A DNA stretch of 64,000 nucleotides from Akkermansia sp. N21116 (lineage in GTDB: Bacteria > Verrucomicrobiota > Verrucomicrobiia > Verrucomicrobiales > Akkermansiaceae), in the NCBI RefSeq assembly GCF_029854705.2, contig NZ_CP139035.1, positions 3,348,001 through 3,412,000 of the forward strand, in the 5' to 3' direction. A model generated the notes under the pieces. That model was not told where the DNA came from and made no database searches. It saw only the letters and a list, made by a program, of their open reading frames with translations. This document shows, one piece after another, positions 27,389 through 36,294 of the stretch; the stretch's first letter is position 1, and every line of letters starts with the position of its first letter. The position numbers and the translations under genes are program-made.

Positions 27389-29728
27389 ATGAAAAAATTA
27401 GCTATGATTCTCGGGGCAGGCGCCCTGATGTTATGTGGCTCGTGGGCGCAGGATGCCCCCGGAGCCACACCTGCCGCAGTCGTTCAGCCGGCAGCGGCCA
27501 ACGCCGTTCTGGATAGTACCGCCGCCGGGGAAACCGTTCTCGCCGCCGATCTGGATCTCCAGGCCAAAGCCGACCAACCCGGTCAAAAAGCATTGCAACC
27601 CGCTCCCATCGACACGTGGGAAGCCATCGTCTTCTGCATCGTAGTCGTCGGCGTTATTTTCCTCGGTATCTGGAAAAGCCGCGATCCGAAAGAAACGGAA
27701 GAAGAGAAAAAGGAAAAAGGCGCTTCCGACTACTTCCTTGCCGGTCGCGGTCTAACCTGGTGGCTTGTCGGTTTCTCCCTGATTGCCGCCAATATTTCGA
27801 CCGAACAATTCGTCGGCATGTCCGGACAAGCAGCCGACTGGCTAGGCCTGGCTATCGCCTCGTACGAGTGGATGGCCGCCATCACGCTAGTCGTCGTCGC
27901 CTTCTGTTTCCTGCCGAAACTCCTTCGCGGAGGCGTCTATACAATCCCGGAATTCCTGGAATACCGCTACAACATCGGCGCCCGTTCCATCATGGCTATC
28001 TGCACGCTCCTGATCCTCGTCGGCGTTCCGACGGCAGGCGTTATCTTTGCAGGGGCCAAGGTCATCTCCGTCTTCTTTGCCGGTTATCACCTGGCGGGCA
28101 TCGACTTCGGCAATCTCACCGTAGGCTGTATCATCATTGCCTTCTGCGCTTCCGTGTACGTATACATCGGCGGACTCAAAGCCTGCGCCTGGACGGACCT
28201 CATCTGGGGCGCCGGCCTGATCGTCGGCGGCGGCGTTGTCTGCTACCTCGTCATCCAAGGTATTGGAAGTGCCGACCCGCATCATTTGATTGAATCCGCC
28301 TCCGCAACATCCAACGCTACCGTCGATTCCCTGAAAAATGCCGATGCCATCGACCGATTCCTTCAGTTGAACTCCGGTGAAGCCGTGGACGGAGTCAACA
28401 GCGCCGGCGGTAAATTCCACATGATCCGCCCGGCCACCGATTCCGCCATTCCGTGGACGGCTCTTTGCCTCGGCCTCTGGATTCCCAACTTCTTCTACTG
28501 GGGCCTCAACCAGTACATCATGCAGCGCACGCTAGCGTCCAAGTCCCTGGCTGAAGGCCAGCTCGGCATTATCTTCGCCGCTTTCCTGAAGTTGCTCATC
28601 CCGTTCGTCGTCGTCATTCCCGGCATCCTTGCCTACAACCTCTACCGTGACGACCTCCGTGAATCCGCTTACAGCAACCAAAAAGAAGTCATCGCAAATA
28701 TCGTCAATAACGGGCAGAAAGACAAGACCGTGTTCTTTATTGACGCCAGTGTTCTGATGGCTGCCGAACCTGAAGCCAAGGAAATCAAGCTTCGCGGAGA
28801 AGGCACCACAACCCAAATCGCATTTGCCGAAGAATCCATCCTCCACAACGCCAAGCTCGTGGGAATGGATCCGACCAATATCGAAGTCGCCGGGGAAAAC
28901 GGAGCCAAGACGTCAATCAACCTCGTCAACGCTCTCAAGACCCTGAGGGACGACATCAACAACGAAAACACCATCAAGACGGAACGCATCCGCCTGATCA
29001 AGCCTGTCGTACAAGCCAACGAAGTCATCCTCCAGGCAGCCAAGGACAAGAAAATTGAAACATCCAAAAAGATCGTCGGTTTCGATTATGACGCCGCTTT
29101 CCCGACTCTGTTGAAGAATCTCATGCCCGGTACCGGCCTCACCTGGTTCGTGCTGGCCGCCCTGTTTGGAGCCGTAGTCTCCTCACTGGCCTCCATGTTG
29201 AACTCGGCATCGACTATTTTCACGATGGACATCTACAACAAGCTCCGCAAGGACGCTACGTCCTCGGAACTCGTCACGGTCGGCAAACTAGGCGTCCTGG
29301 GTTGCGTACTCATCGCTACCAGTCTTGCTCCGTTCCTGGACAATCCGATCTTTGGAGGTATCTTTACCTTCATTCAGGAATTCCAAGGATACCTGAGCCC
29401 GGGAGCCCTTTGCGTGTTCCTCTTCGGCTTCTTCGTGCCGAAGTGCCCGCGTATTTTCGGTTGGCTCGGGATTGCAATTAACGCGGCCATGTATGGTGCC
29501 CTGCAGTATTTCTGGCCGTCCCTGCCGTTCCTGAACCGCATGTCCATCTGCTTTGTGACCATCGTTATCATCGGCTTCATCTTCACGATCATCAATGCCT
29601 CGCGCGGCGGTGAAGCCATCGTGCTGCCCGCCAAGAACGAAGTCAGCCTCGAAAGCTCTCCCAAAGCGAAGTTCTTCGGCTGGTTCGTCATTGCCGCTAC
29701 AGTCGTCCTGTACGCTATCTTCTGGTAA
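27389..29728 (+). CDS. Sodium/solute symporter (SSS family), probable galactose/glucose transporter
   Basis: The 779-residue protein belongs to the sodium:solute symporter (SLC5-like) family. It starts with a signal-peptide-like segment and an Ala-rich exported region of about 75 residues, followed by membrane segments. Family motifs include SDYFLAGRGLTWWLVGFSLIAANIS (split here as two runs), YTIPEFLEYRY, ACAWTDLIWG and YWGLNQYIMQR. A soluble insertion of about 150 residues (roughly 420-575) sits between two late membrane segments. The bacterial galactose symporter vSGLT has about 540 residues, so this is much longer. Sugar specificity is inferred from adjacency to galK. A terminator follows directly. 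Confidence 0.85.
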   Translation: MKKLAMILGAGALMLCGSWAQDAPGATPAAVVQPAAANAVLDSTAAGETVLAADLDLQAKADQPGQKALQPAPIDTWEAIVFCIVVVGVIFLGIWKSRDPKETEEEKKEKGASDYFLAGRGLTWWLVGFSLIAANISTEQFVGMSGQAADWLGLAIASYEWMAAITLVVVAFCFLPKLLRGGVYTIPEFLEYRYNIGARSIMAICTLLILVGVPTAGVIFAGAKVISVFFAGYHLAGIDFGNLTVGCIIIAFCASVYVYIGGLKACAWTDLIWGAGLIVGGGVVCYLVIQGIGSADPHHLIESASATSNATVDSLKNADAIDRFLQLNSGEAVDGVNSAGGKFHMIRPATDSAIPWTALCLGLWIPNFFYWGLNQYIMQRTLASKSLAEGQLGIIFAAFLKLLIPFVVVIPGILAYNLYRDDLRESAYSNQKEVIANIVNNGQKDKTVFFIDASVLMAAEPEAKEIKLRGEGTTTQIAFAEESILHNAKLVGMDPTNIEVAGENGAKTSINLVNALKTLRDDINNENTIKTERIRLIKPVVQANEVILQAAKDKKIETSKKIVGFDYDAAFPTLLKNLMPGTGLTWFVLAALFGAVVSSLASMLNSASTIFTMDIYNKLRKDATSSELVTVGKLGVLGCVLIATSLAPFLDNPIFGGIFTFIQEFQGYLSPGALCVFLFGFFVPKCPRIFGWLGIAINAAMYGALQYFWPSLPFLNRMSICFVTIVIIGFIFTIINASRGGEAIVLPAKNEVSLESSPKAKFFGWFVIAATVVLYAIFW

Positions 29729-29761
29729 TCTACCGGAAGCCGTACAAGCAATATCTCATTC

Positions 29762-29794
29762 AACCGCCATCGGGTTTTCCCCGATGGCGGTTTT
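29762..29794 (+). terminator. Rho-independent terminator after galK-symporter
   Basis: A 13-base perfect stem (29762-29774 with 29780-29792) closes a short T-rich loop and runs into TTTT and TTGTCTTG. It lies 34 bases past the symporter stop and ends the galK operon. Confidence 0.9.
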
Positions 29795-29912
29795 GTCTTG
29801 GGGGGTCCCGAGATCTTCCCTTTCCCACCCACTTCTTTGAATCAAGAACCAATTTCTCCCAGAGAACTGTTCATCACGCAAACAGTGGAAACCAAGATAG
29901 GAAAAAGAAGCC

Positions 29913-30413
29913 TTACTCTTGATCTTTCTCCTTCCGTTCAGGCACGAACACCATCGACACGGAATTGACACAATGGCGCGTATTCTTCTGCGTAAAGCCT
30001 TCTCCGAGAAATACATGGCCGAGGTGAGCGCCACACCGGGCACACTGAATTTCCGTTCGCTTGCCATCGGCATCCGGAACGCGTTTCACGGCGCCGGGGA
30101 TTTCATCATCGAAACTGGGCCAGCCGCAGGAAGATTTGAACTTGAACTCGGAACGGTATAACGGAGTCCCGCATTTACGGCAGATGTAAATACCTTTCTC
30201 GTTAAAATCAACGTATTTACCTGTGAAGGGTCGCTCCGTTCCCTTTTGCTCGATCACTCTCTTTTCCTCGGGAGTCAACGGTTTTTTCGACATGTCCGCC
30301 ACCGGAGGAGGAATATCCACCGGTACCTCGTTACCCAAAGCCATTGCGCCTGCCATGCCGCCGGCAAGAGTCATCAGCCACGAGGCCAATCTATTCGTTT
30401 CTTTTTCCTGCAT
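29913..30413 (-). CDS. msrB: Exported peptide-methionine (R)-S-oxide reductase
   Basis: MsrB reduces the R-epimer of methionine sulfoxide in oxidised proteins. The 166-residue protein has an N-terminal hydrophobic segment (about residues 10-27) that looks like a signal peptide or membrane anchor, so it probably acts in the periplasm. The domain shows two zinc CxxC pairs (ICRKCG and QCARCG), [16 protein letters not shown] and the catalytic cysteine in RHCVNSVSM. Exported MsrB fits repair of oxidised envelope proteins at the mucus layer, where oxygen is present; that role is inferred. Confidence 0.93.
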   Translation of the reverse strand: MQEKETNRLASWLMTLAGGMAGAMALGNEVPVDIPPPVADMSKKPLTPEEKRVIEQKGTERPFTGKYVDFNEKGIYICRKCGTPLYRSEFKFKSSCGWPSFDDEIPGAVKRVPDADGKRTEIQCARCGAHLGHVFLGEGFTQKNTRHCVNSVSMVFVPERKEKDQE

Positions 30414-30514
30414 GCAGCTATGACTCCCAAACGGTTCCCCGCGCTCAAATTACAACCGTTCATGCCGAGATTCTCCTTTACCCGGAGCGCGGAATCATTA
30501 GGCTAAAACGCAAC

Positions 30515-31117
30515 ATGAACGAAGCCCCTCTCCACGCCTACCAGATGATCCCCCTGGCCGTAGCCGGCTACGTCCTCGGCACGGGTTTGATTCTGAGCCA
30601 CTTGTTGGCACTTATCAACAATAAGGCGTTCATGGAATTCACCCGGAAATCCGCGCGCAACACGATGCTGGCCCAGATCACGTTGGGGATAGCCATCATC
30701 TGGTTCTTCCTTCTGATCGGTCCGGAGAACATGGGTATATTCAGCAAAATGCGCGTCAATTTGTCCGAATTCGAAAGCATCCGCTGGCTCCTTCAGCTTG
30801 CCTGTCCGGTCTTTTTCTTCCTGCTGGCCACCCAGGTAAAAGAACTGCTCTTCCCTCGGGCTCTAGGCATGCTGGGACTACTGGCTGTCAGTCCGTTCAT
30901 GACAGCGGCCTTTCTCAAGGAACCGGCCACGCGAATCCTTATTCCCCTGTGGGGCTATGTCGTCGTCATTCTTTGCCTGTTCTGGGTAGGCAAACCTTAC
31001 CTGTACCGCGACATGACCCACTGGCTAACGGCATCCGTCAAACGGTGGAACGCTTTCTGCATTGCCGGCATCTGCTACGGCATCGCCGTATTGACCTGCG
31101 CCATCCTATTCTGGTAA
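30515..31117 (+). CDS. Uncharacterised six-helix membrane protein
   Basis: I do not recognise the family. The 200-residue product is very hydrophobic, with about six membrane segments (near residues 10-32, 48-68, 86-106, 112-130, 138-158 and 175-198). Short loops rich in arginine and lysine separate them. No catalytic or transport motif is apparent. It is divergent from msrB across 101 bases and convergent with the HtrA-like gene. The start at 30515 is the first ATG that opens a plausible membrane segment. Confidence 0.7.
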   Translation: MNEAPLHAYQMIPLAVAGYVLGTGLILSHLLALINNKAFMEFTRKSARNTMLAQITLGIAIIWFFLLIGPENMGIFSKMRVNLSEFESIRWLLQLACPVFFFLLATQVKELLFPRALGMLGLLAVSPFMTAAFLKEPATRILIPLWGYVVVILCLFWVGKPYLYRDMTHWLTASVKRWNAFCIAGICYGIAVLTCAILFW

Positions 31118-31154
31118 AAACCGCCTCGGTTCTTTCCTATTTTCAACGGTCGCT

Positions 31155-32351
31155 TCAATAATCCTTAGGCTGGTAGCCCTTCTTCTGCAAGGATTTGCGG
31201 ATATCATCCAAGCGAGGTTGCATCGTACCGGCATCGGATTTGTCTTCATCCTCCACGGGTTCGGCCAGAGGGATGGATTCCCGTTCCGCAGCCAGTCTTG
31301 CTTCTTCGAGCTGAGTAAGAATGCTCTTGGTAAGATCCTTCCAGAGCCATCCGGGCAAAATGTAGGTTTCCATGCGCCCCGCACGCGAAAGAGCCATGCC
31401 GACTACTTCACCGTTCAAGTTAATGACCGGGCTGCCTGCAAATTCGGGAGCAATCGTCATGTCCGTCTGCACGACCAAAGGAAAACCATCCCGCCGGGCA
31501 TTCATCCGGTTGCCCATGGAATTCATCAACTCCAGCCGCTTTTGAGGAAAACGCATCCTGTCGGTCGGCCGGGAAGCGGTACGAATGCTCGTTTTCACAT
31601 TTTTGTCGCCGTGGGAATATTCCACTGGAACCGTATCGCCGGGCTTGACTCCGTTAAGTGCTTTGCGCAGGGAAAAAATACCGTCCAGTACCGTTCCGTT
31701 CACCTTCGTAATGACATCGCCACGCCCCAACCCGGCGAGATGGGAACCGCCGCCAGCCTCCACGTCCGCCACTCGAGCCCCTTTGCCTTCCCAGGAAGGA
31801 TCTACGACAAGTCCCAGATAGGGGAGATCCTCTTCCCGCAGACTACGCTCGGCAACAGAGACAACACCGAAATCAGTCACTCGACCGCCGGGCATCACGG
31901 CAGCCACCAGGTCGCCTTCGTTCAACGCGGACGGTTTGTCGGCAAACTTGACCGGAGGAACCTTCAATCCCGGTACATCCAGCAGAACCAGATCATGTTC
32001 CGGAACGCGGGCCAGAGGGCGCATGTCGTACACATGCCCGGAAGCGTCCATCACGGCGAGCAAGCCGCGGGCAAGTTTCAGGTCGCTGAATTTGCTCATC
32101 ACCTTTCCCGGCGCCACGACCGTACCCACCGCCACGAGGCGGTTGCCGGAAATAATGTGGACAACCGAACCGGCAAGAGGTTTGGCAAGAGTATCCCATT
32201 GCTTGAAAATCTCTCCAGCCTGACGATCAAGAACCGCCTTATCCTGTTCGGCAATCAAATCTTCAGGAGGCAGCGGACTCACAATCTCTTGGGCGAAGCA
32301 GGCAACGCCCAAAGCCAAAGGAAACATCGGAACGATTAATTTCGAAAACAT
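31155..32351 (-). CDS. HtrA-like secreted protein with PDZ domain, catalytic residues lost
   Basis: The 398-residue protein has a signal peptide (about residues 1-20). A trypsin-like double-barrel domain follows, then a PDZ domain (PYLGLVVDPSWEGKGARVADV... GLGRGDVITKVNG), further trypsin-like sequence and an acidic tail. The aspartate is retained (HDLVLLDV). The catalytic histidine box is replaced by VAPGKVMSKFSDLK, and the serine box GDSGGP is FAGSPV, with alanine where the nucleophile should be. It is therefore predicted to be a pseudo-protease. It lies 16 bases downstream of an intact HtrA-like gene, which suggests partnership in the periplasm. Confidence 0.8.
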   Translation of the reverse strand: MFSKLIVPMFPLALGVACFAQEIVSPLPPEDLIAEQDKAVLDRQAGEIFKQWDTLAKPLAGSVVHIISGNRLVAVGTVVAPGKVMSKFSDLKLARGLLAVMDASGHVYDMRPLARVPEHDLVLLDVPGLKVPPVKFADKPSALNEGDLVAAVMPGGRVTDFGVVSVAERSLREEDLPYLGLVVDPSWEGKGARVADVEAGGGSHLAGLGRGDVITKVNGTVLDGIFSLRKALNGVKPGDTVPVEYSHGDKNVKTSIRTASRPTDRMRFPQKRLELMNSMGNRMNARRDGFPLVVQTDMTIAPEFAGSPVINLNGEVVGMALSRAGRMETYILPGWLWKDLTKSILTQLEEARLAAERESIPLAEPVEDEDKSDAGTMQPRLDDIRKSLQKKGYQPKDY

Positions 32352-32367
32352 CGGTATCGCAAAAAAG

Positions 32368-33372
32368 TTAACGTTGTCTGTAATAAGGTTGCAAGAGATC
32401 TCCCCTCCTCCCCAGCTTCAGGGGAGCCTTGTACGTCGTCCCTTTGCGGATGACGACGAGATCGACGCTCTCTCCGGGATGGTGGCGTCCCAGCTCCCGA
32501 AGCATATCCCGGGGATTGCTGACGCGTCGTTCCCCCAAGTGAGTCACCAGATCGCCCAGTTGAAGCCCGGCTTGGTCAGCGGGAGAATCGGCCACGATGC
32601 CATCCACGATGACACCGTCCACTCCCTGCATATAGGCCATGGAAAAACCCAGGACAGGCGTATCCGGGTCGGCCATGGGATGCAAGCCCAGAACCCCCCA
32701 TTGTTCGCCTTTGAGGAGGCGTTTCCAGTCTTGTTTGAACACATTGACCGGAACATGGTTATTGACCTTCAGAAGCGGACCTATGGACGAATGGATACCT
32801 ACCAGCCTGCCCTGCATATTGAAAAGGGGACCGCCGGAATCACCGCCAATCAGCGTGCATTCCGAAATCATGAAGCGTTGCTTGCCGTCCGTGTTCATCC
32901 TGCCGAGGCGGATGGGTGCTCGGCGAGCCGGGTCATAACCTTTGGCATGCCCCAGGGCGACAACAAAATCCCCGACGCTGATGGAATCCGAATCGCCCAA
33001 TTCCACAAAAGGCAGGTTCTTTCCGTCTTCGATCTGCACCATGGCCGCGTCACGCGTGTAATTGGCGCCCAATACGCGAGCCTTGCCCATACGACCGTCA
33101 GGAAAAATAACCCGCATCACCTCATCCCCCTGGACAACGTGGGCTGCAGTCAGAACGAGGCCGTCACGGCTAACAATAACCCCGCTGCCTGTATCGCCAC
33201 GATCGGAAAGCAGGGCCACCGTTGCCGGTGTCACTTTGCGTTCCACCCGGTGGACTTCCTCCTGAATCTGCTTCAACTCCGCCAGCGACCCGGCGGGTAC
33301 AGACCAAGCCGAAGGAACCATCAGGCACCCCAGTAATGCGAGCGTCAATAAATAAGGGAAACGAAACGTCAT
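32368..33372 (-). CDS. HtrA/DegP-like periplasmic serine protease with one PDZ domain
   Basis: The 334-residue protein has a signal peptide (about residues 1-22). Its trypsin-like domain has a complete triad: histidine in LVLTAAHVV, aspartate in YTRDAAMVQI and serine in IGGDSGGPLF. One PDZ domain follows (VDGIVADSPADQAGLQLGDLVTHLG, given here by its flanking motif). S1C proteases of this type degrade or refold damaged envelope proteins. The ATG at 33372 was chosen because it directly precedes the signal peptide; the frame is open further upstream without homology. The following gene encodes a catalytically dead relative. Confidence 0.9.
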   Translation of the reverse strand: MTFRFPYLLTLALLGCLMVPSAWSVPAGSLAELKQIQEEVHRVERKVTPATVALLSDRGDTGSGVIVSRDGLVLTAAHVVQGDEVMRVIFPDGRMGKARVLGANYTRDAAMVQIEDGKNLPFVELGDSDSISVGDFVVALGHAKGYDPARRAPIRLGRMNTDGKQRFMISECTLIGGDSGGPLFNMQGRLVGIHSSIGPLLKVNNHVPVNVFKQDWKRLLKGEQWGVLGLHPMADPDTPVLGFSMAYMQGVDGVIVDGIVADSPADQAGLQLGDLVTHLGERRVSNPRDMLRELGRHHPGESVDLVVIRKGTTYKAPLKLGRRGDLLQPYYRQR

Positions 33373-33520
33373 GGATAGTTTATCAGACAGTTGCTTTTTC
33401 TTTGGACTACGTGTCTGTTCAATATGTTCATGCAAAAATGCGCCCGTGTCATACCAGGAATTCGGGCGCACATTCTTTTTCTTAGACCCACCTGTCAAGA
33501 TATGGTACATACATGCCTGC

Positions 33521-36259
33521 ATGGCCAGCAAGCGTCCACAGGGCAATTCGGGAAGTTCCCGCCGCAACAGCAATGGAGAACTGGACTGGTCCCATGTTCG
33601 TCCCCGTAAAAAGAAGCCCGGAGATCTTGATCCCGACTCTGACGAATACGCCGAAGCCTCGCCCTCCAGAAGATCGCCTCGCCGCAGCACTCCACCCCGG
33701 AACGAAGACAACGACTACGACGACGAACGCCCTCCTGTCTCCCGCAGAAGGAAAAGCTACTATGACGAGGAAGAATTCGATGCCCCTCCTCCTCGTTCCC
33801 GCAGACGTACGGCCCCGCGCCAGATCTCCGAACCTCCCCCGCGACAGCCGGAACCCAGGCTCCGTTTTGAAGACGAACCTCTGCTCCCAGAATCCCTGCC
33901 CCGCAGAAAAGGTAAAAAATTCTCACTGTTCGGAATCATCCTGTTTCTCATATGGAGCCTGGTCTCCCTGCCCTTCCGGATCATCTACAAAATCACGCGC
34001 AATGCCAAATGGTTCCTCATATGGCCGTTGCGCATCCTGCTAAGCGTCTGTTTCGTCGCCTGTTTCGCCGGAGGCATCCTCGTATTTCTCTACGGTACCA
34101 TCGCCAACCGCTACGATATTTCCGAAGTTCAGAAAATGCCGGAACGTACCATCGTCCTCGACCGGAAAAACCGGGAAATCGGCAGGCTTCATGGAGAAAA
34201 CCGCGTCCGCGTCAAGTTAAGTGAAATCCCCCCGATCTTCATTCAGGCCCTGCTTGCCCGTGAAGACAGCCGTTTCTACTCGCACGGAGGGGTGGACTGG
34301 ATCGGTGTCGGACGAGCCTTCCAGCAACTGATCAAGCACAAACGTGCCACGCAGGGAGCCTCAACCCTGACCATGCAGCTGGCCAAGACAACCTTTAACC
34401 ACCAGAAGCGCGACATCAATACCAAGCTGGTGGAAATAGCCCTCGCCAAACGCATCGAAGCAACCTACTCCAAGGACGAGATTCTGGAAGCCTACATCAA
34501 CCGTATTTTCTGGGGACATACCTTCATGGGCATTGCCGCCGCCTCCCGAGGCTACTTCGACAAGGTACCATCCCAGCTCACCCTGTCGGAATGCGCGCTT
34601 CTCGCCGGTATCATCTATGGTCCCAATGAGTTTTCTCCCTACAAAAACCCCAAAGGCGCCGAAGAAGTACGCAACATCGTCCTACGGTTGTTAAAAGATC
34701 ATGGTAAAATCACGGAAGACGACTACCAGAGCGCATTGAAGGAACCTATCGTCACCCGGCGGCCCCAATCCCGTTCCGAAGAGAATTACGCCATGGAACT
34801 GATCCGCCGGGAGCTCGACAACATTCTGGAAGATGAAAACATCCGCCTCGGAGGACTCATCGTCCGCACCACTCTGGATCTTGACCTTCAGAACACCGCC
34901 ATCGATTCCATCAACAAACACCTCGGAAAACTAGAAACCGCCAAAGGATACAAAAATCCTACACGGGCCCAATACCTTGCCCTGCCGAAGGAAACCCGGG
35001 AGAAAACCCGGCCCGACTACGTCCAGGCCGCTTGCGTCACGATCGACAATGCCAACGGCGCACTTCTCGTCGTCGTCGGAGGGCGTGATGCGGAAGAATC
35101 GCGCTTCAACCGTGCCGTTCAATCCCGTCGTCAGGTCGGTTCCCTGTTCAAACCGTTTGTCTACACGACATTCTTTGAAAAAGGGTATTCGCCATCAACC
35201 GTCGTTTCCGACGGTCCGATTCGTCCCGGAGAAATCCCCGGGGCCGGGAAGTGGTCGCCCCGCAATTCGGACAACTCCTTCCGCGGTATGCAGCCAGCCT
35301 CCTACGGCCTGATCAAATCACGCAACACCATGTCCGTGCGCATCGGTCACATGGCCGGTCTCCGCAATGTCATCGACCATGCCCGTCTCGCAGGATTCCA
35401 GGGAAAAATTGCCGTAACTCCCGCCACTTACCTGGGCACGTGGGAGGCATCCCCACTGGATGTAGCCAGTGCCTACACCGTCTTTGCCAATGGAGGCATT
35501 CGTCCTACTCCCTACATCATTGAGACGATTTCCGACTCGGAGGATCAGACTCTGTTTTACTCGCGCAAGACGAGTCGCAGAGCCTTTTCCCAGAGAGCCG
35601 CCAACATGACGTCCGCTCTGCTCCAGCAGGTGACACAGCCGGGAGGCACCGCCGGACAACTCAAAACGCTTGGTTTCAAAGCCCCGTGCGGCGGTAAAAC
35701 AGGTACGACCAACAAGTACATGAACGCCTGGTTCGCCGGATACACATCCAGTCTCACCGCCTGTGTCTGGGTGGGGTTCGACCGCCAGAGAACCATCGTC
35801 GACCGCGGCTACGGCGGCACGCTGGCTCTCCCCATCTGGGCGGATATCATGATCCATGCAGAAAAGGAAGGCTACCCATGCGGAAAAATCCGCACGTCCC
35901 CCGGTTCCCACAATCGCGCCGTCCAGCTCTGCCGGGAATCCGGGCAGATTGCCCATTCGGGGTGCATCGCAGCCAGAACCGCCTATTACGAGACTATGCC
36001 GGGCGTCACTCCTCCCTCGAAAATGTGTACCAAGCATATTCCCCTGGCTATACCTCTGGAGGAAGAGTCCATCCCTTCGGCGCTGCCGGCCGGCAACGCC
36101 TCTCCCAATGAGGAAGAACCGCCTTTGGCTCTTCCCGTCGGGCCATCCGGTCAAGGAGGAGACGAGGACATCCCACAGGCGATTCCTCTGGATGAAGATG
36201 AAGGGGACTATGATGAAAACAACAACGCCACCCGCATTCCCCTCGCCCTGCCTGTCTGA
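33521..36259 (+). CDS. Bifunctional penicillin-binding protein (class A, PBP1-like)
   Basis: Class A PBPs polymerise and crosslink peptidoglycan. The 912-residue protein has an unusually long cytoplasmic N-terminus (about 130 residues of alternating acidic and arginine-rich sequence) and hydrophobic segments at about 135-195. The GT51 transglycosylase domain has the catalytic glutamate in LAREDSRFYSHGG (about 248) and QGASTLTMQLAK. The transpeptidase domain has SLFK (541-544), SRN (600-602) and KTG (726-728). The C-terminal 80 residues are rich in proline and glutamate with recurring IPLALP/IPQAIP units. It is divergent from the HtrA-like gene. Other in-frame starts upstream lack a sensible context. 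Confidence 0.93.
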   Translation: MASKRPQGNSGSSRRNSNGELDWSHVRPRKKKPGDLDPDSDEYAEASPSRRSPRRSTPPRNEDNDYDDERPPVSRRRKSYYDEEEFDAPPPRSRRRTAPRQISEPPPRQPEPRLRFEDEPLLPESLPRRKGKKFSLFGIILFLIWSLVSLPFRIIYKITRNAKWFLIWPLRILLSVCFVACFAGGILVFLYGTIANRYDISEVQKMPERTIVLDRKNREIGRLHGENRVRVKLSEIPPIFIQALLAREDSRFYSHGGVDWIGVGRAFQQLIKHKRATQGASTLTMQLAKTTFNHQKRDINTKLVEIALAKRIEATYSKDEILEAYINRIFWGHTFMGIAAASRGYFDKVPSQLTLSECALLAGIIYGPNEFSPYKNPKGAEEVRNIVLRLLKDHGKITEDDYQSALKEPIVTRRPQSRSEENYAMELIRRELDNILEDENIRLGGLIVRTTLDLDLQNTAIDSINKHLGKLETAKGYKNPTRAQYLALPKETREKTRPDYVQAACVTIDNANGALLVVVGGRDAEESRFNRAVQSRRQVGSLFKPFVYTTFFEKGYSPSTVVSDGPIRPGEIPGAGKWSPRNSDNSFRGMQPASYGLIKSRNTMSVRIGHMAGLRNVIDHARLAGFQGKIAVTPATYLGTWEASPLDVASAYTVFANGGIRPTPYIIETISDSEDQTLFYSRKTSRRAFSQRAANMTSALLQQVTQPGGTAGQLKTLGFKAPCGGKTGTTNKYMNAWFAGYTSSLTACVWVGFDRQRTIVDRGYGGTLALPIWADIMIHAEKEGYPCGKIRTSPGSHNRAVQLCRESGQIAHSGCIAARTAYYETMPGVTPPSKMCTKHIPLAIPLEEESIPSALPAGNASPNEEEPPLALPVGPSGQGGDEDIPQAIPLDEDEGDYDENNNATRIPLALPV

Positions 36260-36294
36260 CGAAAAGAATCTGCGGGTGGAACAAAGCAGGAAAA

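Noticed and set aside
31118-31130. Possible terminator AACCG-CGGTT after the six-helix membrane protein
   Set aside because: A five-base stem is too weak to call.
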